Assembly (NCBI GenBank): GCA_021823365.1
Contig: JAKAOD010000004.1
Span: 1 to 18,754 of the forward strand
Source: Actinomycetes bacterium
GTDB taxonomy: Bacteria; Actinomycetota; Acidimicrobiia; Acidimicrobiales; Bog-793
Reading direction: 5' to 3'
Length of the DNA: 18,754 bases
Positions 1-8,026 of this stretch are shown piece after piece. Positions within the stretch are counted from its first letter, which is position 1. The number at the start of each line of letters is the position of its first letter. The notes beneath the pieces are model-generated. The model was not told the DNA's origin. It was given only the letters and a program-made list of their open reading frames with translations, and ran no database searches. The position numbers and the translations under genes are program-made.

Positions 1-1053
1 CTCGGCTGCGGCTGAAGCGGCCGCGGCACGGGGCTCGGGCAGCTCGAGCCAGCCGCTGCGGATCTCGAAGTGCCCGCCAGCGCGGAGGAAGGTCACGACT
101 GCGCGCTGCAACGTCGTGTCCTGGGCGAGACGGTCGAGGTCGCCGATCTCGTCACGGAAGACGAACGTGAGCACGCTGCAGTCCCCCCGCCGCCCCCCGG
201 GGACGAGCCGGAAACGGCGCTGGAAGGCGAGGATATTCGACTCAGGAGGCAACAACGCCCCGAGCTGGGGATCGAGGAGCCACGACTCGCAGGTCGCGAC
301 ACGGTGGGTGCGGACCGGCGCGACGACGTCGAGGACCTCCCGGGCGCGAGCGAGGGAGGCCCCGCAGGACTCGGGCGTGAGCGGCCCGGCGGCCGGGATG
401 TGGACGCCAAGCGCGGGGTCGCCGGGCCGAAACCCCTCGCCGAGCGCCTCGGCGGTGGTGGCGTCGAGCCAGGGATCGGGCGCCTCGGGTCCCCCGAGGC
501 GCAGCGTCACGTACTGCAGTCGACCGATCTCGAAGATAAGGGCACGCAGGTGCAAGGTGAGCCACCACGGCTCGTCCACGCCCGTCGTGCCCGAGACGGA
601 CCGGTGGATCGCGACGTGGCGGCCGAGATCGGCGAAGGTCGCCGCGCTGACCTCTGCCGGCACCCCGTGGCCGGCGTGCCAGGCTCTCGCCGCCGGGAGG
701 GCGGCGAGGAAGAGGTGAAGGTAGAAGCAGCTCCCTTCGAGGCCCAGGCTCGGCGGGAGCTGCGGCCAGCTGCCGCGCTCCGCCTCGGGGTCGCCGAGGC
801 CCATCTCGAGCCGGGCGAGCGCGCGCTCGAGCAGCCACCAGCGCTCGGGGTCGCGCTCGGGGTCGGGCAGCGTTCGGCTGGCGTCGTCGCACGCCTCTGG
901 CGGGCAACCGAGCGCGGCGAGCTCCTCTGCGGCCGCTGCGGGGCCCGGCAGCACGACCGCGGCCGGACCGAGACCGTCGAGCTCGGCGAGCCATCCCCGC
1001 TCGGCCTCGCCGAGCCCGAGGGTGAGGGCGACCTCCGCGGCGCGACGGGTCAC
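1..1053 (-). CDS. Two-domain acyltransferase (NAT_N/GNAT_C, ex-DUF5596), 3' end off the window
   Basis: An open frame of 351 codons runs from a GTG at 1053 through the left edge without a stop. The GTG overlaps the TGA of the upstream ATPase gene (GTGA), so it is translationally coupled and last of the visible operon. The N-terminal part contains WLTLHLRALIFEIGRLQYV (about 170-190) and the preceding GRHVAIHRSVSG, which I recognise as typical of the actinobacterial 'acyltransferase domain-containing protein' family. The later part, with GVHIPAAGPLTPES and CESWLLDPQL...SNILAFQRRF, resembles the GNAT-like C-terminal domain. The substrate of this family is not known to me. Its place behind a sugar kinase and transporter suggests acylation of the imported sugar, an amino-sugar or a derivative, which is inference. 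A run of Ala/Glu codons at the edge suggests the end of the domain is near. Confidence 0.72.
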   Translation of the reverse strand, partial: MTRRAAEVALTLGLGEAERGWLAELDGLGPAAVVLPGPAAAAEELAALGCPPEACDDASRTLPDPERDPERWWLLERALARLEMGLGDPEAERGSWPQLPPSLGLEGSCFYLHLFLAALPAARAWHAGHGVPAEVSAATFADLGRHVAIHRSVSGTTGVDEPWWLTLHLRALIFEIGRLQYVTLRLGGPEAPDPWLDATTAEALGEGFRPGDPALGVHIPAAGPLTPESCGASLARAREVLDVVAPVRTHRVATCESWLLDPQLGALLPPESNILAFQRRFRLVPGGRRGDCSVLTFVFRDEIGDLDRLAQDTTLQRAVVTFLRAGGHFEIRSGWLELPEPRAAAASAAAE

Positions 1054-2051
1054 CGGAGAGGCGCGCTGCCCGCGGGCACCGTGACGTGGCACGCCGCCTC
1101 GTGCCCCGGGGAGGAGACCGTCAGCCGCGGCGTGCGCTCGCCGCAGAGGGGGACGGCGAGCGGGCAGCGCCACCGGAAGCGGCAGCCCTCCCCGGGGTCG
1201 ACGACGCGGGGGGGCTCGCCGACGTCGCTCGAGGTGATGGACAGCTCCGCCCGCGGATCCGGCACCGCAGAGAGCAGCAGGCGGGTGTAGGGGTGGACCG
1301 GCTCGTGGAGGACCTCTTCGGCCGGCCCATGCTCGACCACGTGTCCGGCGTACATGACGACCACGCGGTCCGAGACGTAGCGAGCGCTCGCGATGTCGTG
1401 GGTGATGTACAGGATCGAGACGCCCTCCTCCTCCCGGAGGCGGGCCATCACGTTGAGGAGGCCGATCCGGATCGACACGTCGAGCATCGACACGGGCTCG
1501 TCGGCGAGGATCAGCTTCGGCCGGTACGAGAGCGCCTGCGCGAACCCGACTCGCTGGCGCTGGCCGCCGGAGAGCTCGTAGGGGTACTTGGACATGACCT
1601 CGCGCGCGGGCACGAGGCCGACCACCTCGAGGACGCGCTCGGCCTCCTCCTCCCGCCGGCGCCGCGCGAGATCCCGCCGGTGCAGCTTCAGCCCGCGCAA
1701 GAGGGCGTAACCGATCGTGTGCGCCGGGTTGAGCGAGCTGAACGGGTCCTGGAAGACCATCGGGACCTCGCCGCGGTACTCGAGCAGCGACCGGCGGCGC
1801 CGCATCGCGGCGACCGGCGCGCCGCGGAAGAGAATCTCTCCCTCCGTCGGGCGGTAGACCTTGGCGAGCAGGCGCGCGACGGTGCTCTTGCCGCTCCCGC
1901 TCTCGCCCACGAGCGCGACGATCTCCCGCTCGTGCACGACGAGGTCGACCTCGTCCACCGCGTGAAGGGTACGGCCGCGCATCCCGCCGATACGGAAGTG
2001 GCGCGTCAGGCCGCGGGTCTCGAGAAGGGCCCCGCTGCCCCCCGCCGTCAC
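1050..2051 (-). CDS. Dpp/Opp-type ABC transporter ATPase, DppF/OppF class
   Basis: This is a 333-residue nucleotide-binding subunit that would pair with the neighbouring DppD-type ATPase to power a family 5 importer at the inner face of the membrane. Visible motifs are Walker A GESGSGKS (49-56), Q-loop Q101 in VFQDPFSSLNP, signature LSGGQRQR (160-167), Walker B LILADEP (180-186) and H-loop H218 in THD. The C-terminal HPYTRLLLSAVP segment and the cysteine-bearing tail (C290, C296, C303, C321) are typical of the oligopeptide/dipeptide ATPase C-terminal domain. The frame stays open far upstream, but GTG 2051 is chosen because it overlaps the upstream stop as GTGA and gives the usual family length. 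Substrate specificity cannot be read from the ATPase. Confidence 0.93.
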   Translation of the reverse strand: MTAGGSGALLETRGLTRHFRIGGMRGRTLHAVDEVDLVVHEREIVALVGESGSGKSTVARLLAKVYRPTEGEILFRGAPVAAMRRRRSLLEYRGEVPMVFQDPFSSLNPAHTIGYALLRGLKLHRRDLARRRREEEAERVLEVVGLVPAREVMSKYPYELSGGQRQRVGFAQALSYRPKLILADEPVSMLDVSIRIGLLNVMARLREEEGVSILYITHDIASARYVSDRVVVMYAGHVVEHGPAEEVLHEPVHPYTRLLLSAVPDPRAELSITSSDVGEPPRVVDPGEGCRFRWRCPLAVPLCGERTPRLTVSSPGHEAACHVTVPAGSAPLR

Positions 2052-3112
2052 GGCCGCCCGTCCTCGTAGAGCAGGCAGCGCACCTTCACCCCGTCGACCG
2101 CCGTGATGCCAGGCGCCGTGACGCCGCAGCTCGGCATCGCCTTGGGGCAGCGCGGACTGAAGTTGCACCCCGCCGGGAGGCGAGACAGGTCCGGAGGGCT
2201 TCCTGGTACGCCCTCGAGCGGCACGCGCGGCCCGTGGACCGAGGGGAAGGCGTCGAGGAGCCCGGCGGTGTAGGGGTGCAGCGGCTCGGCGAACAGACGC
2301 CCCGTCGGGCCGTCCTCGGCCACCTGGCCGGCGTACATCACGACAAGCCGGTCGGAGAAGTGGCTGACGAGAGACATGTCGTGGGTCACGAAGACGACCG
2401 CAAAGCCGATCTCGCGCTGGAGCTCCTTGATCTGCACCATCAGGGAGCGCTGGGCGACGACGTCGAGCGCCGAGGTGGGCTCGTCCATCAAGATGAGGTC
2501 CGGCGAGAACAGGAGCGCCATCGCGATCATGGCCCGCTGGCGCATTCCGCCGGACAGCTGGTGGGGATAGCTCTCGAGGTGGATCGGGTCGATGCCGACG
2601 AGCGCGAGCACCTGGCGTGAGCGCTCGCGGATCGCCTCCTTCCCTGTCTGCTGGTGGGCGCGCATCGTGTCGGCAAACTGGGCGCCGATCGACTTGACGG
2701 GGTTCAGCGCGTTCATCGCGCTCTGCATGACGACCGACAGGTCCCGCCAGCGCAGCGCCCGCAGCTCCTTGGCGGACATCTGCACCATGCTGCGGCCCCT
2801 GAACTCCACGTCGCCGGCGACGACTTCGGCGGGAGGGCTGAGCAGCTGGGCGATTGCGAACAGCATCGTCGACTTGCCGCAACCCGACTCGCCGACCACG
2901 GCGAGGAACTCCCCCGGCCCGAGCGTCAAGTCGACGGCGTCGACCGCTCGCGCCGCGCCGTGTCGCGTCACGTAGTCGACGGACAGGCCTCGCACCTGGA
3001 GGATCGGTGGTGCTTCGCCAAGCCGCTCCGGCTCGCCGGCCGCCGGCTCGCCTTCGGGGGGGCGGCCGGGTGGTCGCTCGCGCGGCGGCGGGGAGCCCGC
3101 GGCCACGGTCAT
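2048..3112 (-). CDS. Dpp/Opp-type ABC transporter ATPase, DppD/OppD class
   Basis: This is a 354-residue ATPase partner of the DppF-type subunit. Visible motifs are Walker A GESGCGKS (74-81), Q130 in the Q-loop, LSGGMRQR (186-193), Walker B LILMDEP (206-212) and H244 in THD. The oligopeptide-ATPase C-terminal domain begins at HPYTAGLLDAFP, with cysteines C316, C322, C329 and C346. Such cysteines bind an iron-sulfur cluster in at least one mycobacterial DppD, so that is possible here. The first ~34 residues are a Pro/Gly/Glu-rich extension before the ABC core. Start ATG 3112 overlaps the TGA of the permease gene (ATGA). The frame extends further upstream, but only as antisense to the permease's coding frame. 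Confidence 0.93.
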   Translation of the reverse strand: MTVAAGSPPPRERPPGRPPEGEPAAGEPERLGEAPPILQVRGLSVDYVTRHGAARAVDAVDLTLGPGEFLAVVGESGCGKSTMLFAIAQLLSPPAEVVAGDVEFRGRSMVQMSAKELRALRWRDLSVVMQSAMNALNPVKSIGAQFADTMRAHQQTGKEAIRERSRQVLALVGIDPIHLESYPHQLSGGMRQRAMIAMALLFSPDLILMDEPTSALDVVAQRSLMVQIKELQREIGFAVVFVTHDMSLVSHFSDRLVVMYAGQVAEDGPTGRLFAEPLHPYTAGLLDAFPSVHGPRVPLEGVPGSPPDLSRLPAGCNFSPRCPKAMPSCGVTAPGITAVDGVKVRCLLYEDGRP

Positions 3113-4047
3113 CGACGCCGCCTGCGCACCGGTCGGAGGGCGGGATTGCTGATCTCGTCGAAGGCGTAGTTGAGAAGTGCGAATGAGGCGCCGAGCAACG
3201 AGATGCACACGCCGGGCATGACGGCCCAGAGCGGCGATCCGGTCTGGAGCGCCTCGTTGTTCTGCGCCCAGTAGAGCATCGTCCCCCAGCTGAGCGAGCT
3301 CGGGTTGCCGAGGCCGATGAACTGCAACCCGGCGGCGGTGACGATCGCGTAGAGGGTCGAGGAGAGGAAGATCGCGAGGATCAGCGAGGTCATCGTAGGC
3401 AGGATCTCGGAGAAGATGACCCTCCAGCGCCGCTCGCCTCGAAGTCGCGCCGCGACGAGGAAGTCCCGGTTGCGGATCGAGAGCGCCTGGGAGCGGAGCT
3501 GCCGGGCCCCGTAGGACCATCCGGTGACCGTCAGCACGGCGATGAGCACGGTGTCCCCGCCGTTCTTCGAGTAGGCGGCGATCACGATGATCAGCGGGAA
3601 CGACGGGATGACGAGGAACACGTCGGTGAGGAGCGAGAGGAGGTCGTCGGCGATCCCGCCGAGATAGGCGGCCGACACGCCGATGATCGCCGACAGCACC
3701 GTGGTCAGCCCCCCGGCGACGACGGCGATGAGCAACGACTCGCGCGTCGAGTAGATCAGCTCGGCGAAGATGTCCTGCCCGTAGGTGGTGGTACCGAGCA
3801 GGTGGGCGGCCGAGGGGCCGGCGGCTCGGGCGAAGGTCTCGGCGTTCGGGTTGTCGTGGGCGACGAGCCCGGGGAAGAGCGCCAGGAACACGAAGACGAC
3901 GAGGATCACGAGCCCGACCGTCGCCTTGCGGTTCGATCCGATGGCTCGGACCAGGTTGCCTACGGTCCCCGAACGCAGCCGCGCCAGGTAGGCGCGTGCG
4001 CCGCTCGGCGCGTTTTCCGGGAGGCTGGGGAGCACGCCGACACCCAT
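3109..4047 (-). CDS. Dpp/Opp-type ABC transporter permease, DppC/OppC class
   Basis: This is a 312-residue integral membrane subunit. A hydrophobic segment at about 44-62 is followed by an external loop carrying the family's GTTTYGQDIFAEL signature (equivalent to GTDxxGRD). Further membrane helices follow, then the ATPase-contact (EAA) loop AARLRGERRWRVIFSEILP (about 202-220). LQFIGLGNPSSLSWGTML near the C-terminal end matches the usual LGLGxPPxxxWG motif, but with N-P-S-S replacing the prolines. The C-terminus is strongly basic (RPVRRRRR). It starts at ATG 4047, eight bases after the stop of the upstream permease, with a CAGGA element just before it. It forms the transmembrane heterodimer with the 4056-5039 product. 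Confidence 0.93.
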   Translation of the reverse strand: MGVGVLPSLPENAPSGARAYLARLRSGTVGNLVRAIGSNRKATVGLVILVVFVFLALFPGLVAHDNPNAETFARAAGPSAAHLLGTTTYGQDIFAELIYSTRESLLIAVVAGGLTTVLSAIIGVSAAYLGGIADDLLSLLTDVFLVIPSFPLIIVIAAYSKNGGDTVLIAVLTVTGWSYGARQLRSQALSIRNRDFLVAARLRGERRWRVIFSEILPTMTSLILAIFLSSTLYAIVTAAGLQFIGLGNPSSLSWGTMLYWAQNNEALQTGSPLWAVMPGVCISLLGASFALLNYAFDEISNPALRPVRRRRR

Positions 4048-4055
4048 GGTCCTGC

Positions 4056-5039
4056 CTACCGCTCGGTCCTCGTGCGCGGGTCCAGCGCCATCGTGAGGAA
4101 GTCGGCGACGAGCACGGCGACGAGCACGGCGACGGTGATCAGGAGGAACAGCATCTGCATGAGGGCGTAGTCCTCGTTCTCAACGGCTTCGATCAGCATG
4201 TAGCCGACGCCGGGGTAGCTGAAGACGTACTCGACGAGGATCGCCCCGCTCACGACGAAGCCGAGCGACATGGCGAAGCCGGTGAGGTTCGGGAGGATCG
4301 CGTTGCGGGCGGCGTAGTCGACCATGATGCGGAACGGCGACAGGCCCTTCGCCCGCGCCATGCGGACGTAGTCCTCGGCGAGGACCGTGATCATGTTGTT
4401 GCGCATCGTGAGGATCCACGAGCCGACCGAGGCGATGAGGATCACCAGCGACGGCAGGACGGCGTGGTCCAGGACGTCGCCGATGTAGTGCCACGAGAGG
4501 GCAGGAGTGTCGGTGAGCGAGTACCCGAAGCCCTGCGGCAGCCAGTGGTTGGAGATCGCGAAGAGCAGGAGCAGCAACAGCGCCAGCCAGAAGTACGGGA
4601 AGGCATTGGCGATGACGAAGATCGGCGGGAGCACGCTGTCGAGGACGCTCCCGCGACGCCAGGCGCTCACCGTGCCGATGGCCGTCCCGACGAGGAAGGC
4701 GAGGACCGTCGTCACTCCGACAAGGCCGAGCGTCCAGGGAAGCGCCCCGAACACGACGTGTGCGACCGATTCGGGGAAGAACGTGATCGACGAGCCGAAG
4801 TGGCCCGTCAGCATGTTCTTCAGGTACCCCCCGTACTGCGCGAGCGCGCCCTCCTTGCTGTTCACTCCGAAGGCGACCTCGAGCGCGCCGAGCGCCTGAG
4901 GGTTCAGGCGACCCTTGAAGCGCGCCAGAAGGGCGATCGCCGGGTTGCCCGGCATGAGCCTCGGGATGACGAAGTTGATCGTGAGGCAGGCCCAGAGGGT
5001 GAAGACGAAGAACCCCATGCGGCGCAGGGCGTAGCGCAT
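4056..5039 (-). CDS. Dpp/Opp-type ABC transporter permease, DppB/OppB class
   Basis: This is a 327-residue integral membrane subunit. An N-terminal helix (about 9-27, FFVFTLWACLTINFVIPRL) is followed by the DppB-type RLMPGNP motif, a periplasmic-side domain, and five further hydrophobic segments. The EAA loop is ARAKGLSPFRIMVDYAARNA, followed by LPNLTGFAMSLGFVVSGAILVEYVFSYPGVG, a classical DppB ending (residue run split: LPNLTGFAMSLG, then SGAILVEYVFSYPGVG). Start ATG 5039 is supported by AGGAG about eight bases upstream. It is separated from the binding-protein gene by 62 bp, the longest gap in the transporter part of the operon, and from the next permease by 8 bp. Confidence 0.93.
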   Translation of the reverse strand: MRYALRRMGFFVFTLWACLTINFVIPRLMPGNPAIALLARFKGRLNPQALGALEVAFGVNSKEGALAQYGGYLKNMLTGHFGSSITFFPESVAHVVFGALPWTLGLVGVTTVLAFLVGTAIGTVSAWRRGSVLDSVLPPIFVIANAFPYFWLALLLLLLFAISNHWLPQGFGYSLTDTPALSWHYIGDVLDHAVLPSLVILIASVGSWILTMRNNMITVLAEDYVRMARAKGLSPFRIMVDYAARNAILPNLTGFAMSLGFVVSGAILVEYVFSYPGVGYMLIEAVENEDYALMQMLFLLITVAVLVAVLVADFLTMALDPRTRTER

Positions 5040-5101
5040 CAGCTATCTCCTGCGCCGCCGGGGTCCGTCGTCACGTCCTACCTACGTTTCCTTCCTCGCC
5101 G

Positions 5102-6811
5102 TCACTTCGGCTGCAGGTGGAGCAACATCTGCTCGTTGTCCGGGTAATTGTACGGCGCCGGCTGCGCGTAGGGGTCGGATGGGCTCACCCAACCGGTGAA
5201 GGCCGACGTGTTGTACTGGTACCAGTCGACCGACTCGGTCATCGGGATCACCGGGACCTGGGAGAGCATGACGTTCTCCAGCTGGTCCACGATGTTGTGC
5301 TGGGCGGCCGCGCTCGTCGTCGTCGCGTACTCGTTGATCAGCTTGTCGGTCGCCGGGTTCGAGTAGCGCTCGTAGTTCGTGGCGGCGATCTTTCCGATCG
5401 GCGCGGTGTTGGCGCTGTAGAGCAGCTGGCGCAGCTCGTAGTACGGCGTGGGGCCGCCGAACTCGTTGTCGTAGGCCAGCTGGAAGTTGCCCGTGTAGAT
5501 CTTGGTGTCGAAGTCGGTGCCCGCCAGGTTGTCGACGGTGACCTTGATCCCGACCGCCGCGAGCTCGCTCTGGATGATCTGCAGCGAAGCCACCCAGTCG
5601 GAGTTGCCCCCGACGTTGATCACCGAGAACGACAGCTGCTTGCCGTTCTTCTCGAACACGCCGCCCGCGCCCCTCTTGTAGCCGTCCTTCTCGAGGATGG
5701 AGATGGCGCGCGCCGGGTCGTAGCGGTAGCCGTACTTCGCCTCGAGCGACGGGTCCAGCCAGGACTTGAAGGTCGGGGTGACGATGCCCGTCTGGTTGGC
5801 CGCAGGCTCGTAGCCGTACTCGCCGATCGCCGCGACCTTTGCCCGGTCTACGGCGAAGGCCATCGCCTGGCGGACCGCCACGTCGTCGAGCGGCGGCACC
5901 TTCTCGTTGATGAAGAGCGAGACGTTCGCCACCGGCGGGAACCAGTAGTGGTTGTTCTTGCTCTTCGAGGCGTAGAAGGACTTGATGCTCGGGATGAACT
6001 GGCCGCCCCAGGTCGCCTGACCCGTCGCGAGCTCCGTGTTCGCCGGCTGGTTGGAGGTGAACGCCGGATAGATGACCTTGGCGATCTTGGGCTCGCCGGG
6101 TTGCCAGTAGTGCGGGTTCGCCGCGAACGTGATGCTCTGGCCGCTGCAGCTTTGGACCGTGAACGGGCCTGTCCCGATCGGGTTCGTGTCGGCGTAGGTC
6201 ACGGGGTTCTTCACGGTGGCCCAGATGTGCTGCGGCACGATGAAGACCTGGTCGGCGACATAGTAGAAGTACGGGACCGCCGTCGTCTTGAAGGTCATGA
6301 CGACATTGTCGCCTTGCTGGACGACGCTCTTCAGCACCGACCAGACCGAGGTGAGGTCGAGCGCCGGGAACTTCTTCATCAGCTGGAACGTGAACACGAC
6401 GTCGGCTGCGGTGAGCGGCGTGCCGTCGCTGAACTTCACACCCTTGCGGATCGTGAAGGTGAGCACCTTGTTGCTGTCGCTCCAGGCGTAGGACGTCGCG
6501 AGCATCGGCGTCGTCTTGCCGCTCTCCAGCGTGTCGACATAGACGAGCGGCTCGTAGATAGGCGTGGCGACGCCGTTGCCGAGCACGCCCCCCTGGAACG
6601 GGTTGAAGCCGCAGGTCCAGAGCGATCCGGTCTCGTTCGAGATGACGAGCGTCCCGGACGGGGAGGACGCCCGCGCCACCGGGCGGACATGCCCCGCCGC
6701 GCGGGAGCTCGGCCTGGCGCGCGCCGCGAGCGCCGTGGGGCTCGTCCCGATCCCGACCGCGAGCGCTCCGAGCGGGGCGATCAGCGAGATTGCCAGCCAG
6801 TTTCGTCTCAA
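5102..6811 (-). CDS. Family 5 extracellular solute-binding protein of the Dpp/Opp-type importer
   Basis: This 569-residue protein matches the usual length of SBP_bac_5 proteins and is the substrate receptor of the transporter encoded downstream. It begins with a Sec-type signal peptide (MRRNWLAISLIAPLGALAVG..., likely cleaved after ALA near residue 29). Family features include the N-terminal WTCGFNPF...VATPIYEPLVYVD region, the FTIRKGVKFSDGTPLTAADV motif (about 124-143) and PIGTGPFTV. The start is TTG, chosen because GGAAGGAG lies seven bases upstream. No lipobox cysteine follows the signal peptide, which is unusual because Gram-positive binding proteins are normally lipid-anchored. Family 5 proteins bind peptides, nickel or oligosaccharides. 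The adjacent ROK kinase and ROK repressor favour a sugar, by inference. Confidence 0.93.
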   Translation of the reverse strand: MRRNWLAISLIAPLGALAVGIGTSPTALAARARPSSRAAGHVRPVARASSPSGTLVISNETGSLWTCGFNPFQGGVLGNGVATPIYEPLVYVDTLESGKTTPMLATSYAWSDSNKVLTFTIRKGVKFSDGTPLTAADVVFTFQLMKKFPALDLTSVWSVLKSVVQQGDNVVMTFKTTAVPYFYYVADQVFIVPQHIWATVKNPVTYADTNPIGTGPFTVQSCSGQSITFAANPHYWQPGEPKIAKVIYPAFTSNQPANTELATGQATWGGQFIPSIKSFYASKSKNNHYWFPPVANVSLFINEKVPPLDDVAVRQAMAFAVDRAKVAAIGEYGYEPAANQTGIVTPTFKSWLDPSLEAKYGYRYDPARAISILEKDGYKRGAGGVFEKNGKQLSFSVINVGGNSDWVASLQIIQSELAAVGIKVTVDNLAGTDFDTKIYTGNFQLAYDNEFGGPTPYYELRQLLYSANTAPIGKIAATNYERYSNPATDKLINEYATTTSAAAQHNIVDQLENVMLSQVPVIPMTESVDWYQYNTSAFTGWVSPSDPYAQPAPYNYPDNEQMLLHLQPK

Positions 6812-6818
6812 CTTCGTG

Positions 6819-6826
6819 CTCCTTCC
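6819..6826 (-). promoter_or_regulatory. Strong ribosome binding site fixing a TTG start
   Basis: On the minus strand GGAAGGAG stands seven bases before the TTG at 6811. It decides the start of the solute-binding protein, since no ATG or GTG gives an intact signal peptide. It lies in the 36-bp gap after the kinase stop and suggests that the binding protein, usually needed in excess, is translated efficiently. Confidence 0.75.
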
Positions 6827-6847
6827 ATGACCTTCGTTGCCCTCGAG

Positions 6848-7885
6848 CTACCCACGAGCCCCCCTTTCATCCTCTGTTGCACCTGCCTTTCCCGGGCGCC
6901 GCACCGGCACCTCGAGAACCTCGCCCCCGGTCCAGCGGAGCCGCCCGGGCGCCGGCGCCCCGGCCGCCTCGAAGCCGAGCAGGGCGGCGCCGACGAGCGC
7001 GGCGTCGAGCGGGCGCGCCGCCAGGACGAGCTCGGGAGGGAAGGGCGTGCCGGTCTTCAGCGCTGCCTCGATCGGGCCCGTCAACCGATCGAAGGAGCGC
7101 ACCATCCCGCCACCGACGGCGATGCGCGCCGGGTCGATGGCGTTCACCAAGTTCACGAGGTGGAGCGAGAGCTCGGCGACGAGCGCCGAGACGAGGTCGT
7201 CCAGCTGCTCGTCGCCGGCGGACGCCCGGTCGAAGACCTCCTCGGCCGTGACGGGCCGCCCGAGCAGGCGCGATCCGGCTGCCGCGAGCCCGATGCCGCT
7301 GACGCTGTCCTCGAGCATCGGCCGCTCCCCGATCGCGACGCCGAGGCCGGAGAGGCCGACGAGGTTGTAGCCGACCTCGCCGGCGGCGCCGTGGGCGCCT
7401 GCGACGACCTGACCGCCGACGACGACCGCCGCACCGAGCCCGGTGCCGAGGTTGAGGTAGACGCCAGGGTCTGCGCCGGCAAGAGCGCCGAAGCGCGCCT
7501 CGGCGGCCGCGGCCGCCTTCACGTCGTTCGCGGCGCGCACCGGCACCCCGAACCTCTCCTCGAGGGTCGCGCCGAGCGCGAGTCCCTCCCAGCCGGCGAT
7601 CGCCGGCGCCAGCTCGACGCGCTCTTTGCGTGGGATGCCGATGGTCGCAACGCCGACCGCCGCCAGCCGTGCGCCGCTGCCGGTGCCGTCGAGGAGCGCG
7701 CGGCCGTTGCTTGCCGCCCGCTCGAGCACGACCGCCGCCCCCTCGTCCCGCCCGGTCGCGACGAGGCTCGTCCCGAGGCATTCGCCCGAGAGGCTGCACA
7801 CGGCGGCGGCGACCTTCGTCCCGCCGAAGTCCAGACCGAGCACGACCGGCGCAGCTGCGCCCTCCCCGACCGAGACCGCCATCAC
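6848..7885 (-). CDS. ROK-family sugar kinase (glucokinase-like), first gene of the uptake operon
   Basis: This is a 345-residue ASKHA-fold kinase of the ROK family. Phosphate-binding loop 1 is LDFGGTK (18-24), the expected catalytic Asp is D121 in AANDVKAAAAAEA, phosphate 2 is LNLGTGLGAAVV (144-155), GAHGAAGEVGY is at 163-173, and IAVGGGMV is the adenosine region. It would phosphorylate an imported sugar or the monomer released from it. Odd points: the GExGH histidine is Tyr173, and the CxCGxxGC zinc motif that normally follows is absent, being replaced by a cysteine-free stretch. Substrate prediction as glucose is therefore weak. The start is GTG 7885 or ATG 7882, which are adjacent, and no strong ribosome site separates them. 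The binding-protein gene follows after 36 bp, so the genes are probably co-transcribed. Confidence 0.88.
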   Translation of the reverse strand: MMAVSVGEGAAAPVVLGLDFGGTKVAAAVCSLSGECLGTSLVATGRDEGAAVVLERAASNGRALLDGTGSGARLAAVGVATIGIPRKERVELAPAIAGWEGLALGATLEERFGVPVRAANDVKAAAAAEARFGALAGADPGVYLNLGTGLGAAVVVGGQVVAGAHGAAGEVGYNLVGLSGLGVAIGERPMLEDSVSGIGLAAAGSRLLGRPVTAEEVFDRASAGDEQLDDLVSALVAELSLHLVNLVNAIDPARIAVGGGMVRSFDRLTGPIEAALKTGTPFPPELVLAARPLDAALVGAALLGFEAAGAPAPGRLRWTGGEVLEVPVRRPGKAGATEDERGARG

Positions 7886-7921
7886 CCCCGAACCCGCGGC
7901 AGGCTCCCCCGCCCTGTGGCC

Positions 7922-7973
7922 CTATTAACAGTAAACCTACCTATTTTCAAGCCGCCGGGCAAGGGGCTACTGT
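7922..7973. promoter_or_regulatory. Divergent promoter/operator region between ROK kinase operon and ROK repressor
   Basis: This AT-rich island sits in very GC-rich DNA between the divergent genes. On the minus strand TTGAAA (7945-7950) and TAATAG (7922-7927) are separated by 17 bp, a good sigma-70-like promoter for the kinase operon. On the plus strand TACTGT (7968-7973) is a possible -10 for the repressor, with a weak -35 over the same bases as the opposing -35. ACAGTA (7928-7933) and TACTGT (7968-7973) form an inverted pair about 40 bp apart, which might be repressor half-sites. ROK repressors commonly act on such AT-rich intergenic operators. The operator assignment is inference. Confidence 0.5.
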
Positions 7974-8026
7974 GAACGCATCGTCACGCGACCATCGCGC
8001 CAGCGCTAGCGCCCGAGAGCCCCACG

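Noticed and set aside
70..1290. A 406-codon plus-strand open frame at the left end
   Set aside because: The minus strand carries the acyltransferase with recognisable conserved segments; this frame has none.
2052..2882. Upstream extension of the DppF-type ATPase frame to give a 610-residue protein
   Set aside because: The extension is off-frame to the DppD-type ATPase on the same strand and encodes no domain. The GTGA overlap at 2051 gives normal length.
3113..3520. Upstream extension of the DppD-type ATPase frame to 490 residues
   Set aside because: The extra sequence overlaps the permease in another frame, with shadow-like composition. ATG 3112 overlaps the permease stop.
5117..7975. A 952-codon plus-strand open frame antisense to the binding protein and kinase genes
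   Set aside because: Its composition is Arg/Val/Asp/Glu-rich with no domain, and the opposite strand encodes two proteins with clear family motifs. Long antisense frames are expected at this GC content.
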